Below are positions 41,650 through 51,539 of a stretch of 64,000 nucleotides of DNA, piece by piece; the first letter of the stretch is position 1, and each line of letters starts with the position of its first letter. The notes under the pieces are model-generated. The model searched no databases, was not told where the DNA came from, and saw only the letters and a list, made by a program, of their open reading frames with translations. This DNA comes from Streptomyces sp. PT12 (lineage in GTDB: Bacteria; Actinomycetota; Actinomycetes; Streptomycetales; Streptomycetaceae), in the NCBI RefSeq assembly GCF_003311645.1, contig NZ_QEST01000023.1, positions 107,895 through 171,894 of the forward strand, in the 5' to 3' direction. The position numbers and the translations under genes are program-made.

Positions 41650-43866
41650 GTGCATCCTTATGCGCAAGCCCATCGCAACGTCATCGGCGGCTCGGCCAGG
41701 ATCGAGGGGGCGAGCATTCAGGCCGGTCATGTGAACGGCGGGATCCACGTGCACCAGCAGAGCGCGCCGCCTCGGCCCGTTCCCCGGCAACTGCCCCGTG
41801 TTCCCCCGCACTTCACGGGCAGGGAACGCGAGCTCGCGGCGCTCTCCGAGATCCATGACCGCGCCGCCGACGGCGAGGCGCCCCTGATCGTTGTGAGCGG
41901 CCCGGCCGGTATAGGGAAGACGGCCCTGGTCTCGCGCTGGGTGAGAGCCCGCGCGGAGTCGCGGTTTCCCGATGGCTGCCTCTACGCCGACCTGCGCGGC
42001 CACGCCCCTGAGGGCCCGGTCGCGCCGGGCGACGTTCTCGGACAGTTCCTGCGCGCGCTCGGCCTGACGCAGACGCCGACCGGGCTGCCGGAGCTGATGG
42101 GGACGTGGCGCACGCTCACCGCGCCCCTGCGCATCGCCGTCGTCATCGACAACGCCATCTCCGCCGCCCAGACCACTCCGCTGATCCCGGGTGGTGAGGG
42201 CAATCTCACGATCGTGACCAGCCGGTTCCGCCTGACGGGGCTGCGGATCGAGGGCGCGGTGCCGCACCAGCTCGGGCCGCTCGACGCCGACGCCTCGTGG
42301 GCGTTGCTGTCCAGGGGGATCGGCGAGGACCGGCTGCGCGCCGACGCCGGGGCCACCGACCGGGTGGTCGAGCTGTGCGCGGGCTTCCCCCTGGCCCTGT
42401 GCCTGGCCTCGGCCTGGCTGTCGTCCCGGCCGCGGCAGCCGGTGCACACCATGGCCGACACCCTCGCGCGGGATCCCCGACGCGCGGCGACGCTCACCGG
42501 GGAAGGTGCGGTGGCGGCCGTGCACACCGCGCTCGACGAGTGCTACGCGGTGCTGCCCGCCGAGGCGGCCAGGCTGTACCGGCGGTTGGGGGCGTTCCCC
42601 TTCCCGGTCTTCGAGTCCCGGCTGGCCGCGGCGGCCGGTGGGCTCTCGCTCGACGAGGCCGACCGGGTGCTCGACGACCTGCTCGAGGCGAACCTCGTCG
42701 AGGACGTCGACGTCGACCGCTGGCGCCTGCACGACGTGGTGCGGCGGCACGCGGCCGCGCTCGCGCGACACGAGGCGTCCGAGGACGGCGGCACGGCGTG
42801 GGCGGAGGCGCTCAGGCGCGCCTGCGACTGGTTCCTGGCCACGGCAACGGCGGCGCAACGGATCCTGACCCCGGTGCAGGCGGTGCTCGAGCGCACCGTG
42901 CGCTACCCGCCCGACCTCTCCCTCCCCTTCGATGACGAGGCCGGTGCCCTCGGCTGGCTTGATGCCCGCCGCGCCGATCTGCTCGTCGCGGTGCGAACGG
43001 CCGTGGAGCGCGGATGGGATGACACGGCGTGGCAGCTCGTCGACGCCATGTGGCCGCTGTTCTCGCGTCTTCGCCACTACCCCTTGTGGATCGAGGCGCA
43101 CGAGCTGGGGCGGGCGGCGGCCCACCGGGCAGGGAACGGGGACGCCGAGCGGCAGATGCTCAACTCGGGGGCGATCGGCCTCAGCGCGGCAGGCCGCCTC
43201 GAGACGGCCATCGACTGGTACACGGCGTCCCTCGACGCCGCGCGCGGCGTCGGTGACCGAAGGGACGAGGGACAGGCGCTCCTGGGGCTTGGCGCGGCGC
43301 ACCGCGAGGCGGGGCGGTTCGAGGGGGCGATCCCCTACCTCGCGGAGGCCATCGAGGTGTGGAACGAGGTCGGCTACCTTCGGGGCACCGCGCTCGCCCG
43401 CATCGTGCTGGGCGAGATCGCCATCGAACGCGGCCGGTACCAGCAGGCGGAGACCCACTTCAGGCTGGCTCTGTCGACCATGACCGAGCTGGACGAGCCG
43501 TACGAGGTGGCCCGGGCCCGGGTGTTCCTCGGGCAAGCGCTCTCCCGGATGGGTGATCACGGCGGCGCCGAGAGCGAACTACGCCAGGCCCTCGAGGTGT
43601 TCGAGGTCCGCGGGACGGTCCACTGGCAGGCCAGAACGCTGGACACGTGGGGCGACAGCGCCGCGCGCGCCGGAGATCACTCCGCCGCGCGCGGCCATCG
43701 TGAACGCGCCCTCGCCCTCTTCGCCTCCTCGAGTCCCAAGGACGCGGCACGGCTCAGGGAGCTTCTGGGAGAGCGCTCTCCCTCGGCGGACCCAGACCCT
43801 TCAGCTCCGCCAGCGAGTGGCCATCGACCAGCCACCCGTGCAGACACGACGCCATCAGCGGACTGA
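41650..43866 (+). CDS. STAND-type NTPase with TPR repeats (second copy type)
   Basis: A 738-residue protein from GTG 41650, which has GGGGGGA six bases upstream (the frame extends to 41527 without a clear start). Residues 23-35, IQAGHVNGGIHVH, match in pattern the motif of the first STAND protein. The NB-ARC ATPase has Walker A GPAGIGKT at 84-91, IAVVIDNA as Walker B, TSRFRLTGL and FPLALCLASAW. A winged helix (WRLHDVVRRHAAAL) and about six TPR repeats follow. It has no DNA-binding domain. Its C-terminal codons overlap the convergent hypothetical gene by 113 bases, in a region that contains a perfect 16-bp palindrome. Confidence 0.85.
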   Translation: MHPYAQAHRNVIGGSARIEGASIQAGHVNGGIHVHQQSAPPRPVPRQLPRVPPHFTGRERELAALSEIHDRAADGEAPLIVVSGPAGIGKTALVSRWVRARAESRFPDGCLYADLRGHAPEGPVAPGDVLGQFLRALGLTQTPTGLPELMGTWRTLTAPLRIAVVIDNAISAAQTTPLIPGGEGNLTIVTSRFRLTGLRIEGAVPHQLGPLDADASWALLSRGIGEDRLRADAGATDRVVELCAGFPLALCLASAWLSSRPRQPVHTMADTLARDPRRAATLTGEGAVAAVHTALDECYAVLPAEAARLYRRLGAFPFPVFESRLAAAAGGLSLDEADRVLDDLLEANLVEDVDVDRWRLHDVVRRHAAALARHEASEDGGTAWAEALRRACDWFLATATAAQRILTPVQAVLERTVRYPPDLSLPFDDEAGALGWLDARRADLLVAVRTAVERGWDDTAWQLVDAMWPLFSRLRHYPLWIEAHELGRAAAHRAGNGDAERQMLNSGAIGLSAAGRLETAIDWYTASLDAARGVGDRRDEGQALLGLGAAHREAGRFEGAIPYLAEAIEVWNEVGYLRGTALARIVLGEIAIERGRYQQAETHFRLALSTMTELDEPYEVARARVFLGQALSRMGDHGGAESELRQALEVFEVRGTVHWQARTLDTWGDSAARAGDHSAARGHRERALALFASSSPKDAARLRELLGERSPSADPDPSAPPASGHRPATRADTTPSAD

Positions 43867-44287
43867 CCCCGCCGCGCCATGCCGACGCAGCCGACCGCCG
43901 CCCCGACACCCGGACGACACCGTTGTGGTCCGCCACCAGCCAGCCGCCCCCGGCGAGGGGCACGGCGACGAGTCGGCACCCGGGGTGCCGGGCGAGTCGC
44001 GCCCGCGCCCATGGGACCGCCCGCGGCGGCGGGCGCCGAACGTGCCCGTACAGCACGTCCGCGCAGGCTAGCCAGCGTTCCTCCGCACACGCGTCCGCGT
44101 CCACGGCGATGTGCTCGTCCATGGCGTCGGGCAGCGGCCCGCCGCGCGCCACGAACGTGCGCGACCCCGACGCGGTCCGGATCGCCAGGGCGAAGGAGTC
44201 GGCGGGACGGTCGCCCCCTGACGGCGTGGCGACCCAACGCCGGGCGACGGCCGCGGGACCGCACGGCCGTTCATCGGGCGCGTTCAT
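43754..44287 (-). CDS. Hypothetical protein in the Ter-type cluster
   Basis: A 177-residue protein whose ATG (44287) overlaps the stop of the GT-B-like gene by four bases, so the two are coupled. It contains SFALAIRTASGSRTFVARGGPLP, a short mixed alpha/beta region, and RLVAVPLAGGGWLVADHNGVVRVSG, which resembles beta-strands of a small sensor or lectin-like domain. No family is recognised. The frame could continue upstream but the coupled ATG is a natural start. Its 3' end overlaps the STAND gene on the other strand. Confidence 0.65.
   Translation of the reverse strand: MNAPDERPCGPAAVARRWVATPSGGDRPADSFALAIRTASGSRTFVARGGPLPDAMDEHIAVDADACAEERWLACADVLYGHVRRPPPRAVPWARARLARHPGCRLVAVPLAGGGWLVADHNGVVRVSGRRSAASAWRGGVSPLMASCLHGWLVDGHSLAELKGLGPPRESALPEAP
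43767..43782. repeat. Perfect 16-bp palindrome GGGAGAGCGCTCTCCC
   Basis: The same palindrome as the four-copy array at 32255-32344, here within the overlapping 3' ends of two convergent genes. A location inside coding sequence is unusual for an operator and suggests a dispersed repeat. Confidence 0.6.
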
Positions 44288-45537
44288 GCCGTCAGCCGCC
44301 TTTCCGCCCAGGTGTCGAGCCGGGGCGGAAGCGGCAGCGGGGCCGTCGGCGCGGCGTGCGCGGGCTGGCCCAACCCCAGTACCAGGTACAGCAGTCGGCG
44401 CATGTTGCGCGCGAAGAGCCCCGGCTCGGAGCTGATACGGGAGGCGATGGCCGCGTACTCCTCTCTTCTGTACTCGGCCGCCGCATAGCCGAGTTGCTCG
44501 GACAGCGCATGCCCAGGGGTCAGCGCGGGCGCCGTCAGGGCGAGCGCCGCCGCTGGCGAGTCCGGGTTGATCTCCTGGGACGGCGACGCCGCAAGCAGGA
44601 TCGGCGCCTCCGTCAGCGTTCCGTACAGCGTCACCGAGCCGTGGTCCCCGATGATCGCGTCCGCGGCGACCAGGAGCGCCCGCCAGTCGGCCTGGGGCGG
44701 TACGACGGCGATGCCGCGGTCGATGCACCGCGACAGCCAGGCCCGCACCTGGAAGGACCCGTGGCCGGAGAACACGTTCGGATGAAGGAGCAGGGCGATC
44801 CGCTGCCCGGGAAGCGCCAGTTCGCTCAGCAGCCGCGGCATCAGCGTCTCGATGCCGCCGAACGACGAGTGCGGCCCCCACGTCGAGACCACGGTGACCA
44901 ACTCCTCGTCCGGCAGCAGCCCCAGGGCCGTACGGTAGCGCTCCCGCCCTGGGAGGCTCGCGGCGATCCGGTCGTACACCGGATCGCCCACGACGGTGGC
45001 GACCGGCACCGCCTCCGGGCAGGAACGCTCGAGTTGCCGAAGGTCACCCGCGTGCGGCAGCACCACGGCGGCGGGCGGCCTGCGGTCCTCGCCGAGCAGG
45101 ATGTCCGAGGGGCCGAGACCGTAGACGTGCGTGCGCGAAGCCCCCGCCCTCCGCTTCAGATAGCTGGCCCCGTGCGGCACGGTGACGACGGGCCCCCGTA
45201 CCTCGCCCATGCCCCGTGGCCCGGCCGCGAGGACCAGGTCGTACTCAAGACGTAGCGCCTCGTCCCACGGCAGGACGGGCCCGCCGAGGTCGTGCAGATA
45301 GCGCGAAGCGCCGTCCCCCAACTCGTGGGGCGGCGCGGTGAACAGCAGTTGAATCCGGAAGTCCTGTGCCAACAGGCCGACGATCTCGCTCAGTCGCTTC
45401 CCGTAGGGCACCGTGTGGACGACGGCCAGCACCTTCTTGCGCCCCGGCAGTGTCAGCCACTGCCGGTCGCGGTTCCGGCCGTCATGTGCGTGTACGCCTT
45501 CGGAGTCTCCGATGGCTGGCATGACGACATCCCCCAT
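44284..45537 (-). CDS. GT-B-fold glycosyltransferase/glycerophosphotransferase-like protein
   Basis: A 417-residue protein without membrane segments. KVLAVVHTVPYGKRLSEIVGLLAQDFRIQLLFT at the N-terminus and VVSTWGPHSSFGGIETLMPRLL, IALLLHPNVFSGHG, then ADAIIGDHGSVTLYGTLTEAPILLA in the second half give the two Rossmann halves of a GT-B fold. The H-P-N and D-x-G-S motifs recall CDP-glycerol glycerophosphotransferases (TagF-like). It is divergent from the TerD genes; proteins of this kind are found in ter-associated clusters of actinomycetes. The acceptor is unknown. Confidence 0.65.
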   Translation of the reverse strand: MGDVVMPAIGDSEGVHAHDGRNRDRQWLTLPGRKKVLAVVHTVPYGKRLSEIVGLLAQDFRIQLLFTAPPHELGDGASRYLHDLGGPVLPWDEALRLEYDLVLAAGPRGMGEVRGPVVTVPHGASYLKRRAGASRTHVYGLGPSDILLGEDRRPPAAVVLPHAGDLRQLERSCPEAVPVATVVGDPVYDRIAASLPGRERYRTALGLLPDEELVTVVSTWGPHSSFGGIETLMPRLLSELALPGQRIALLLHPNVFSGHGSFQVRAWLSRCIDRGIAVVPPQADWRALLVAADAIIGDHGSVTLYGTLTEAPILLAASPSQEINPDSPAAALALTAPALTPGHALSEQLGYAAAEYRREEYAAIASRISSEPGLFARNMRRLLYLVLGLGQPAHAAPTAPLPLPPRLDTWAERRLTA

Positions 45538-45806
45538 GTCCGTGTGTCATTGCGGGCCTTTCCGCCAAGCGTGCGGCTGCTCGCCGTCGCGGGGGCCCAT
45601 ACAACGGGATGGTTGCCGCGTGTCCGGACAGAAGAGTGGCGAGATCCATGCAGAAACCTTGCCGAACCGGGCAGGGCGGCTTTTCGCCCCGCCGCGTTGC
45701 AGGACTGACACAAAGCCGTGCCGCCGCGGGCGACTGTCGGTGGGACTGCGTAGGGTTCCGTGCAACCGCTGGATATGGCGGCGCGAGACCGGAGAAGGGT
45801 TAGCAC

Positions 45807-46385
45807 GTGAGCCTCAACTTGTCCAAGGGACAGGCGATCAACCTCCAGAAGTCCGACGGCGGCACGCTCACCGCCGTGCGGATGGGCCTGGGGTGGCAGG
45901 CGGCTCCCCGGCGGGGGCTGTTCGGGACGCGCACGCGCGAGGTCGATCTCGACGCCTCCGCCGTGGTGTTCGCCGACAAGCAGCCGGTGGATGTCGTCTT
46001 CTTCCAGCATCTGACCAGCGACGACGGCTCCGTTCGGCACACCGGCGACAACCGAGTGGGCGGCGCGGGCCAGGGCGGCGACGACGAGGCGATCCTCGTC
46101 GACCTCCAGCGGCTGCCGGTCCATGTCGACCAGATCGTCTTCACCGTCAACTCCTTCACGGGGCAGACGTTCGCCGAGGTCCAGCAGGCGTTCTGCCGCC
46201 TGGTCGACGAGACCAACGGGCAGGAGCTCGCGCGGTACACCCTGACCGGCGGCGGCTCCTACACCGCGCAGATCATGGCCAAGGTGCACCGGCAGGGCGG
46301 CGGTTGGCAGATGACCGCGATCGGCGAGCCCGCGAACGGGCGGACGTTCCAGGACCTGCTGCCCGCGCTGGTCCCCTACCTGTAA
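45807..46385 (+). CDS. TerD-family protein with an insertion
   Basis: A 192-residue TerD protein from GTG 45807: MSLNLSKGQAINLQKSDGG, REVDLDASAVVF and GDNRVGGAGQGGDDEAILVDLQRLP. It has a basic insertion (APRRGLFGTRTRE) before the DLDAS motif compared with the TerD at 35641, and it lacks the terminal GLxGIAxDFG; it ends in FQDLLPALVPYL. This subgroup accompanies the longer TerD-fusion proteins. It is divergent from the GT-B-like operon and precedes the fusion gene by 116 bases. Confidence 0.9.
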   Translation: MSLNLSKGQAINLQKSDGGTLTAVRMGLGWQAAPRRGLFGTRTREVDLDASAVVFADKQPVDVVFFQHLTSDDGSVRHTGDNRVGGAGQGGDDEAILVDLQRLPVHVDQIVFTVNSFTGQTFAEVQQAFCRLVDETNGQELARYTLTGGGSYTAQIMAKVHRQGGGWQMTAIGEPANGRTFQDLLPALVPYL

Positions 46386-46399
46386 GCGCCCGTACCCAC

Positions 46400-46419
46400 C
46401 GTAACGACCCACCGTTACG
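46400..46419. promoter_or_regulatory. Inverted repeat upstream of the TerD-fusion gene
   Basis: CGTAACG, six bases and CGTTACG form an inverted repeat about 80 bases before ATG 46502, followed by a related third half-site (CGCTACG). It may be an operator of the second Ter gene or a weak terminator of the first. Confidence 0.4.
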
Positions 46420-46501
46420 CATCCACCGCTACGATCGGGCCCGGCGGGGCGCGCGACCGCGCCGGGCTCGCCCATCCCCAACGTTCTGAGAGGGCGCCAC
46501 G

Positions 46502-48241
46502 ATGACCGTCGAGCTGATTCGCGGGCAGAACCACCCGCTCCCGGAGACGCGCCTGGAGATACGGGTGTCCGCCGGCCAGCCGATCGCCGCCGGGGTGACG
46601 CTCAACGACGAGCACGGCCGCATGCGCGACGCCACATGGATCGCCCACCCGGCCTCGCCGCGGCTGCCGGGCGTCGAGGTCTCCAAGCAGGCCGCCGCCG
46701 ACCACCGCCTGGCCGTCGACCTCGACGCGCTGCCCGCCGCCGTGCACCGCGTCAACGTCCTGCTCGCGCTGCCCACCGGCGTGGGCGGGCCCGCCAGCTT
46801 CGGCGCCGTCGCGCCCCCGACCGCCGCCGTCACCGGCCTGGACGGCGCCGCGATCGTCAGCTACCACATCATCGACCTGGACGCGGAGTCCGCCGTCGTC
46901 GCGCTCGAGCTCTACCGCAGGAATGACGCGTGGAAGGTCCGCGCGGTCGGCCAGGGCTTCGCGGGCGGGCTCACCGCGATGCTGCACGACCAAGGGCTGC
47001 CCGAGGCCGAGGAGTTGGCCGCCACGATCAACGCCGCCGTGGCCAGCGGCATCGCCCGCGCCGTGGCGCCCGCGCCGCCGCCACCACCCGCCCAGCCCGG
47101 CCAGCCGGGCCAGCCCGTCGCCGGGGACGCCACCGGCTGGTCGATGGACGAACGCCTGTACAACCAGGTGTGGGGCATGTTCGAGGACCTGGCCCGCGCC
47201 ACCGCCGCCTACCGCAGCGCCGTCGACTTCGCCGACTCCCGCATGGACCGCGAGCTGGACGGCGTGCTCTCCGACCCCCGCAACCGCGTCGGACCCGTCG
47301 CCGACGCCGCCCGCGCGAAGGCCCAGGCCAAGCGCGCCCAGCTGGTCGACCAGGCCCGCGCCGCCCTCGACCGCGACGTCACGCAGCTGGTCGCCGAGTC
47401 CGAGGTGGTCGAGCCCGCCCTGCCGCCCGCGTACGCCCGTTGGGACAACCCCTGCTGGCACGCCTACAAGGTGCCCGACGAGGTCCCGATGGCCCTGCGC
47501 CTCGGCGACCTCAGCCTTCCCGAGCACGTGGGGCTGCGGATCCCGATGCTCATGCGGATGCCGCTCCAGCGCGGCCTGTGGATCGACAGCGGGCGCGGCG
47601 GTGGCGGGATGGAGGCCGCGCTGCACGACTCCGAGGACCTGCGCAGGCGCGCCGCGGAGACGGCCACGGCGATCGCCGCGCGCCTGCTGGCCGTTCACCC
47701 GGCCGACGGCCTCAGCGTCCGCGTCATCGACCCCACGGGCACGGTCGGCGGCCTGGCGCCGCTGGTCGAGGCGGGGGTGCTCGCCGAGCCGCCCGCGGTG
47801 GGCGAGGCGGGCGTCGCCGCGACGCTCGCCGGGCTCACTCAGCGCGTCGACCTGGTGCAGATGGCGATCCGCAGCGGCGCGGGCGACGCGCTGCCTCCGG
47901 ACATCGACCTCGCCGAACAGCTCCTGATCGTCCGGGACTTCCCGCACGGCTTCGACGACCGCGGCGTGACGCACCTGCGGTACCTGGCCGACGAGGGGGC
48001 CTCGGTCGGCGTCCACCTGATGATCATCGGCGACCGCGAGGACGCCCGCGCCTACGGCCCGCTCCTCGACCCGCTGTGGCGCGCGCTGCTGCGCATCACC
48101 CCGGTCCCCGACGACCACCTGGCCGACCCATGGGTGGGCCACGCCTGGACCTACGACCCGGGCCTGCCCCCGCCCAGCAGCGGGATTCTCCCGCAGATCC
48201 TGCGCCAGGTGGCGGCCGCGCGCCAGAGGACCGAGCACTAG
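46502..48241 (+). CDS. TerD-domain fusion protein with FtsK/HerA-like C-terminal region
   Basis: A 579-residue protein. Residues 1-170 form a diverged TerD domain (MTVELIRGQNHPLPE, VSAGQPIAAGVTLND, RNDAWKVRAVGQGFAGGL). A Pro/Gln-rich linker at about 190-205 follows, then a helical region (YNQVWGMFEDLARATAAYRSAVDFADS). The C-terminal half (LRLGDLSLPEHVGLRIPMLMRMPLQRGLWID onward) resembles the region around the FtsK/HerA ATPase core, yet there is no intact Walker A; the place where it is expected is Gly-rich (SGRGGGGME). It may be an inactive ATPase acting as a scaffold. ATG 46502 has GAGAGGG upstream. Confidence 0.75.
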   Translation: MTVELIRGQNHPLPETRLEIRVSAGQPIAAGVTLNDEHGRMRDATWIAHPASPRLPGVEVSKQAAADHRLAVDLDALPAAVHRVNVLLALPTGVGGPASFGAVAPPTAAVTGLDGAAIVSYHIIDLDAESAVVALELYRRNDAWKVRAVGQGFAGGLTAMLHDQGLPEAEELAATINAAVASGIARAVAPAPPPPPAQPGQPGQPVAGDATGWSMDERLYNQVWGMFEDLARATAAYRSAVDFADSRMDRELDGVLSDPRNRVGPVADAARAKAQAKRAQLVDQARAALDRDVTQLVAESEVVEPALPPAYARWDNPCWHAYKVPDEVPMALRLGDLSLPEHVGLRIPMLMRMPLQRGLWIDSGRGGGGMEAALHDSEDLRRRAAETATAIAARLLAVHPADGLSVRVIDPTGTVGGLAPLVEAGVLAEPPAVGEAGVAATLAGLTQRVDLVQMAIRSGAGDALPPDIDLAEQLLIVRDFPHGFDDRGVTHLRYLADEGASVGVHLMIIGDREDARAYGPLLDPLWRALLRITPVPDDHLADPWVGHAWTYDPGLPPPSSGILPQILRQVAAARQRTEH

Positions 48242-48384
48242 CTCGGCCCTGCCCGGGCGGGGCTTCGTTGGACCGGTGCCTCGGGGGCCCGCGCCGTGGC
48301 GGGCGCGCGCGGCTCATGCCGCGCGGGCCGCGCTCTCGGCGGCGGTGCCCTCGGGGATGCCGACAAGACGCCAGCGTCGCGGGG

Positions 48385-48747
48385 CGCTGGGAGACCGACA
48401 GGACGCGCTTCACCGACTACGCCGCCTACCTGGCCGAGACGGGCCTCCCCCAGGCCCGCGGGGACCACGCGGTCGGCGCCGCGCGCCGCCTGGCCCGGCT
48501 CACGCTCTCCGGGCGCGCGGACGCCAGCGCGTTCCACCTGGAGACCGGGCGGCTGTGCGTGCTCCTCTCCCGCCACCGCCACGCCTGCGTCGTCGTCGCG
48601 CGCGACGGCATCCGTTCGCTCCTCGACCGCCACCCGTCGAGCCAGCCCGTGCATCTCGACGTTCCCCCGACGTTCCCCGACGGCTGGCGCGCCCATCAGA
48701 CGATCATGGAGCACCTCGACCGGCCCGACTTCCTGGTCGGGGCCTGA
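48385..48747 (+). pseudogene. C-terminal fragment of an unidentified protein
   Basis: From RWETDRTRFTDYAAYLAE to LDRPDFLVGA a forward frame has convincing protein-like composition, but upstream of 48385 it is Arg/Gly-rich without a start signal. It follows the TerD-fusion gene and is probably the tail of another Ter-cluster gene. I recognise no domain. The remaining bases to 48943 contain only the promoter region of the next gene. Confidence 0.45.
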
Positions 48748-48943
48748 GAAGGGCGCGCGCCGCGTGAGGAGGGCGCGCGCAGCCCGGGAAGGCTTGCGTG
48801 TCGCCGAACGCGCGATGTCCGGTGGGGGAAACGGTGGTTGAGGCGGCGACAGAGGTCTCGACGGCGGGGCGGTTGACATGAACACTGTTGTCAACGCGCG
48901 TTGCGATCCGACGCGCGATCCTCGACCCCCACGTGGAGGCTCC

Positions 48944-49738
48944 GTGAGACCGCCGAAGTTCCTCACCGTCCTGTCCGCGCTCGTTCTCTCCGTCCTGATG
49001 GCCCTGATGGGCACGGGCTCGGCCCAGGCCGCAGGACCGGCCTATGTGGCCCTGGGGGACTCGTACTCCTCCGGCAACGGCGCCGGGAACTACATCGACG
49101 CCAGCGGCAACTGCCACCGCAGCAACAACGCCTATCCCGCGCTGTGGGCGGCGGCCAACGCCCCCTCGTCGTTCTCCTTCGTCGCCTGCTCGGGCGCGGT
49201 GACCAGCGATGTCACCGGCTCGCAGCTGGGCTCGCTCAACGCGTCGACCGGGCTGGTCTCGATCAGCATCGGCGGCAACGACGCCGGGTTCGCCAACGTC
49301 ATGACCACGTGTGTGACCGGCTCCGACTCCACGTGCCTCAACCGCATCGCGACGGCCGAGTCGTTCATCACCGGCACGCTGCCTGGCCGCCTCAACTCCG
49401 TCTACTCCGCCATCGACTCCCGCGCGCCCAACGCCCACGTGGTGGTGCTGGGTTACCCGCGCATGTACATCGAGCCCTCCAACTGGTGCATCGGGCTGAG
49501 CCAGACCAAGCGCGAGGCCATCAACGACGCGTCCGACCTGCTCAACTCCGTGATCTCCGCCCGGGCTTCGGCCCATGGCTTCGCGTTCGGCGACGTGGCG
49601 GCGCGCTTCGCCGGGCACGAGCTGTGCTCGGGTGACGACTGGCTGCACGACGTCAGGCTGCCCACGTGGGAGGCGTACCACCCCACGGCCCTTGGCCACT
49701 CGGGCGGCTACCTGGCCGCGCTCAACGCCGTCGACTGA
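48944..49738 (+). CDS. Secreted SGNH/GDSL-family hydrolase (lipase/esterase)
   Basis: A 264-residue enzyme from GTG 48944 (behind GGAGG), with a Sec signal peptide (KFLTVLSALVLSVLMALMGTGSAQA, cleaved after AQA). ALGDSYSSGNG holds the nucleophilic Ser (block I), SIGGNDAGF is block III with the oxyanion Asn, and the C-terminal catalytic His is in EAYHPTALGHSGGY (block V); six Cys suggest three disulfides, as in Streptomyces lipases of this group. A frame extending to 48878 is not needed. The stop codon starts a 16-bp repeat, followed by a strong terminator. Confidence 0.92.
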   Translation: MRPPKFLTVLSALVLSVLMALMGTGSAQAAGPAYVALGDSYSSGNGAGNYIDASGNCHRSNNAYPALWAAANAPSSFSFVACSGAVTSDVTGSQLGSLNASTGLVSISIGGNDAGFANVMTTCVTGSDSTCLNRIATAESFITGTLPGRLNSVYSAIDSRAPNAHVVVLGYPRMYIEPSNWCIGLSQTKREAINDASDLLNSVISARASAHGFAFGDVAARFAGHELCSGDDWLHDVRLPTWEAYHPTALGHSGGYLAALNAVD

Positions 49739-49781
49739 CCCGAGCGGCGACTGACCCGAGCGGCGACTGATCCGAGCGGCG
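49735..49781. repeat. Three tandem copies of a 16-bp repeat at the end of the SGNH gene
   Basis: Units CTGACCCGAGCGGCGA start at 49735, 49751 and 49767 (the last has one change). The first unit includes the stop codon of the hydrolase gene, and each copy again contains TGA. Confidence 0.8.
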
Positions 49782-49797
49782 TCGCGTTCGTCGGGAC

Positions 49798-49832
49798 GAG
49801 CCCCCTTGAGGCCCTGTGCCTCAAGGGGGCTC
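49798..49832. terminator. 14-bp perfect hairpin terminator
   Basis: GAGCCCCCTTGAGG, loop CCCTGTG and CCTCAAGGGGGCTC lie between the SGNH gene and the convergent aceA gene. The stem is perfect and can act in both directions. Confidence 0.85.
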
Positions 49833-49858
49833 GGCACCGAGAGGGCTCACCGCTGTGC

Positions 49859-51181
<1,323 letters not shown>

Positions 51182-51286
51182 GACCGGTCTCCCTTCGCTC
51201 GAAGCCCTGCGTTGCCCTGCGTGCCCTGCGTTGTCGTGCGGTGCCGTGCGCTGTCGTGGGGCGTTCTGTCAATGGTGCGAAGTGTG

Positions 51287-51301
51287 TGACACCAAGTGTC
51301 A
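51287..51301. promoter_or_regulatory. Inverted repeat upstream of aceA
   Basis: TGACACCAAGTGTCA is a perfect 6-3-6 inverted repeat, about 105 bases upstream of the aceA start. It overlaps a TTGACA-like -35 on the reverse strand. A matching imperfect copy lies nearer ramB. Confidence 0.55.
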
Positions 51302-51383
51302 AGACTGGGCGGCACGTTACCCTGGTGGCCCGGGTATACCGCTCAACTCCGCCTGTTCAACGCCCTCATCCCCACTGTGGCAC

Positions 51384-51398
51384 TGGCACTGAGTGTCA
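51384..51398. promoter_or_regulatory. Second copy of the inverted repeat, upstream of ramB
   Basis: TGGCACTGAGTGTCA matches the copy at 51287-51301 in both arms except one base. The two centres are 97 bases apart. Paired sites in the divergent aceA/ramB region are candidates for autoregulated RamB binding. Confidence 0.5.
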
Positions 51399-51539
51399 TC
51401 AATGCTGGACTTCTGCTAATCTCTGCCTATCTTCAGGGCCGGTTCTGCGAATCCTGCCAAGCGAACGCCGCGCGCGAGCGGACGGGGAGGACGCCGCGCG
51501 CGGGCCGCGGTCGCGGGCGGGGTGCCGAGGGAGGTGCCG

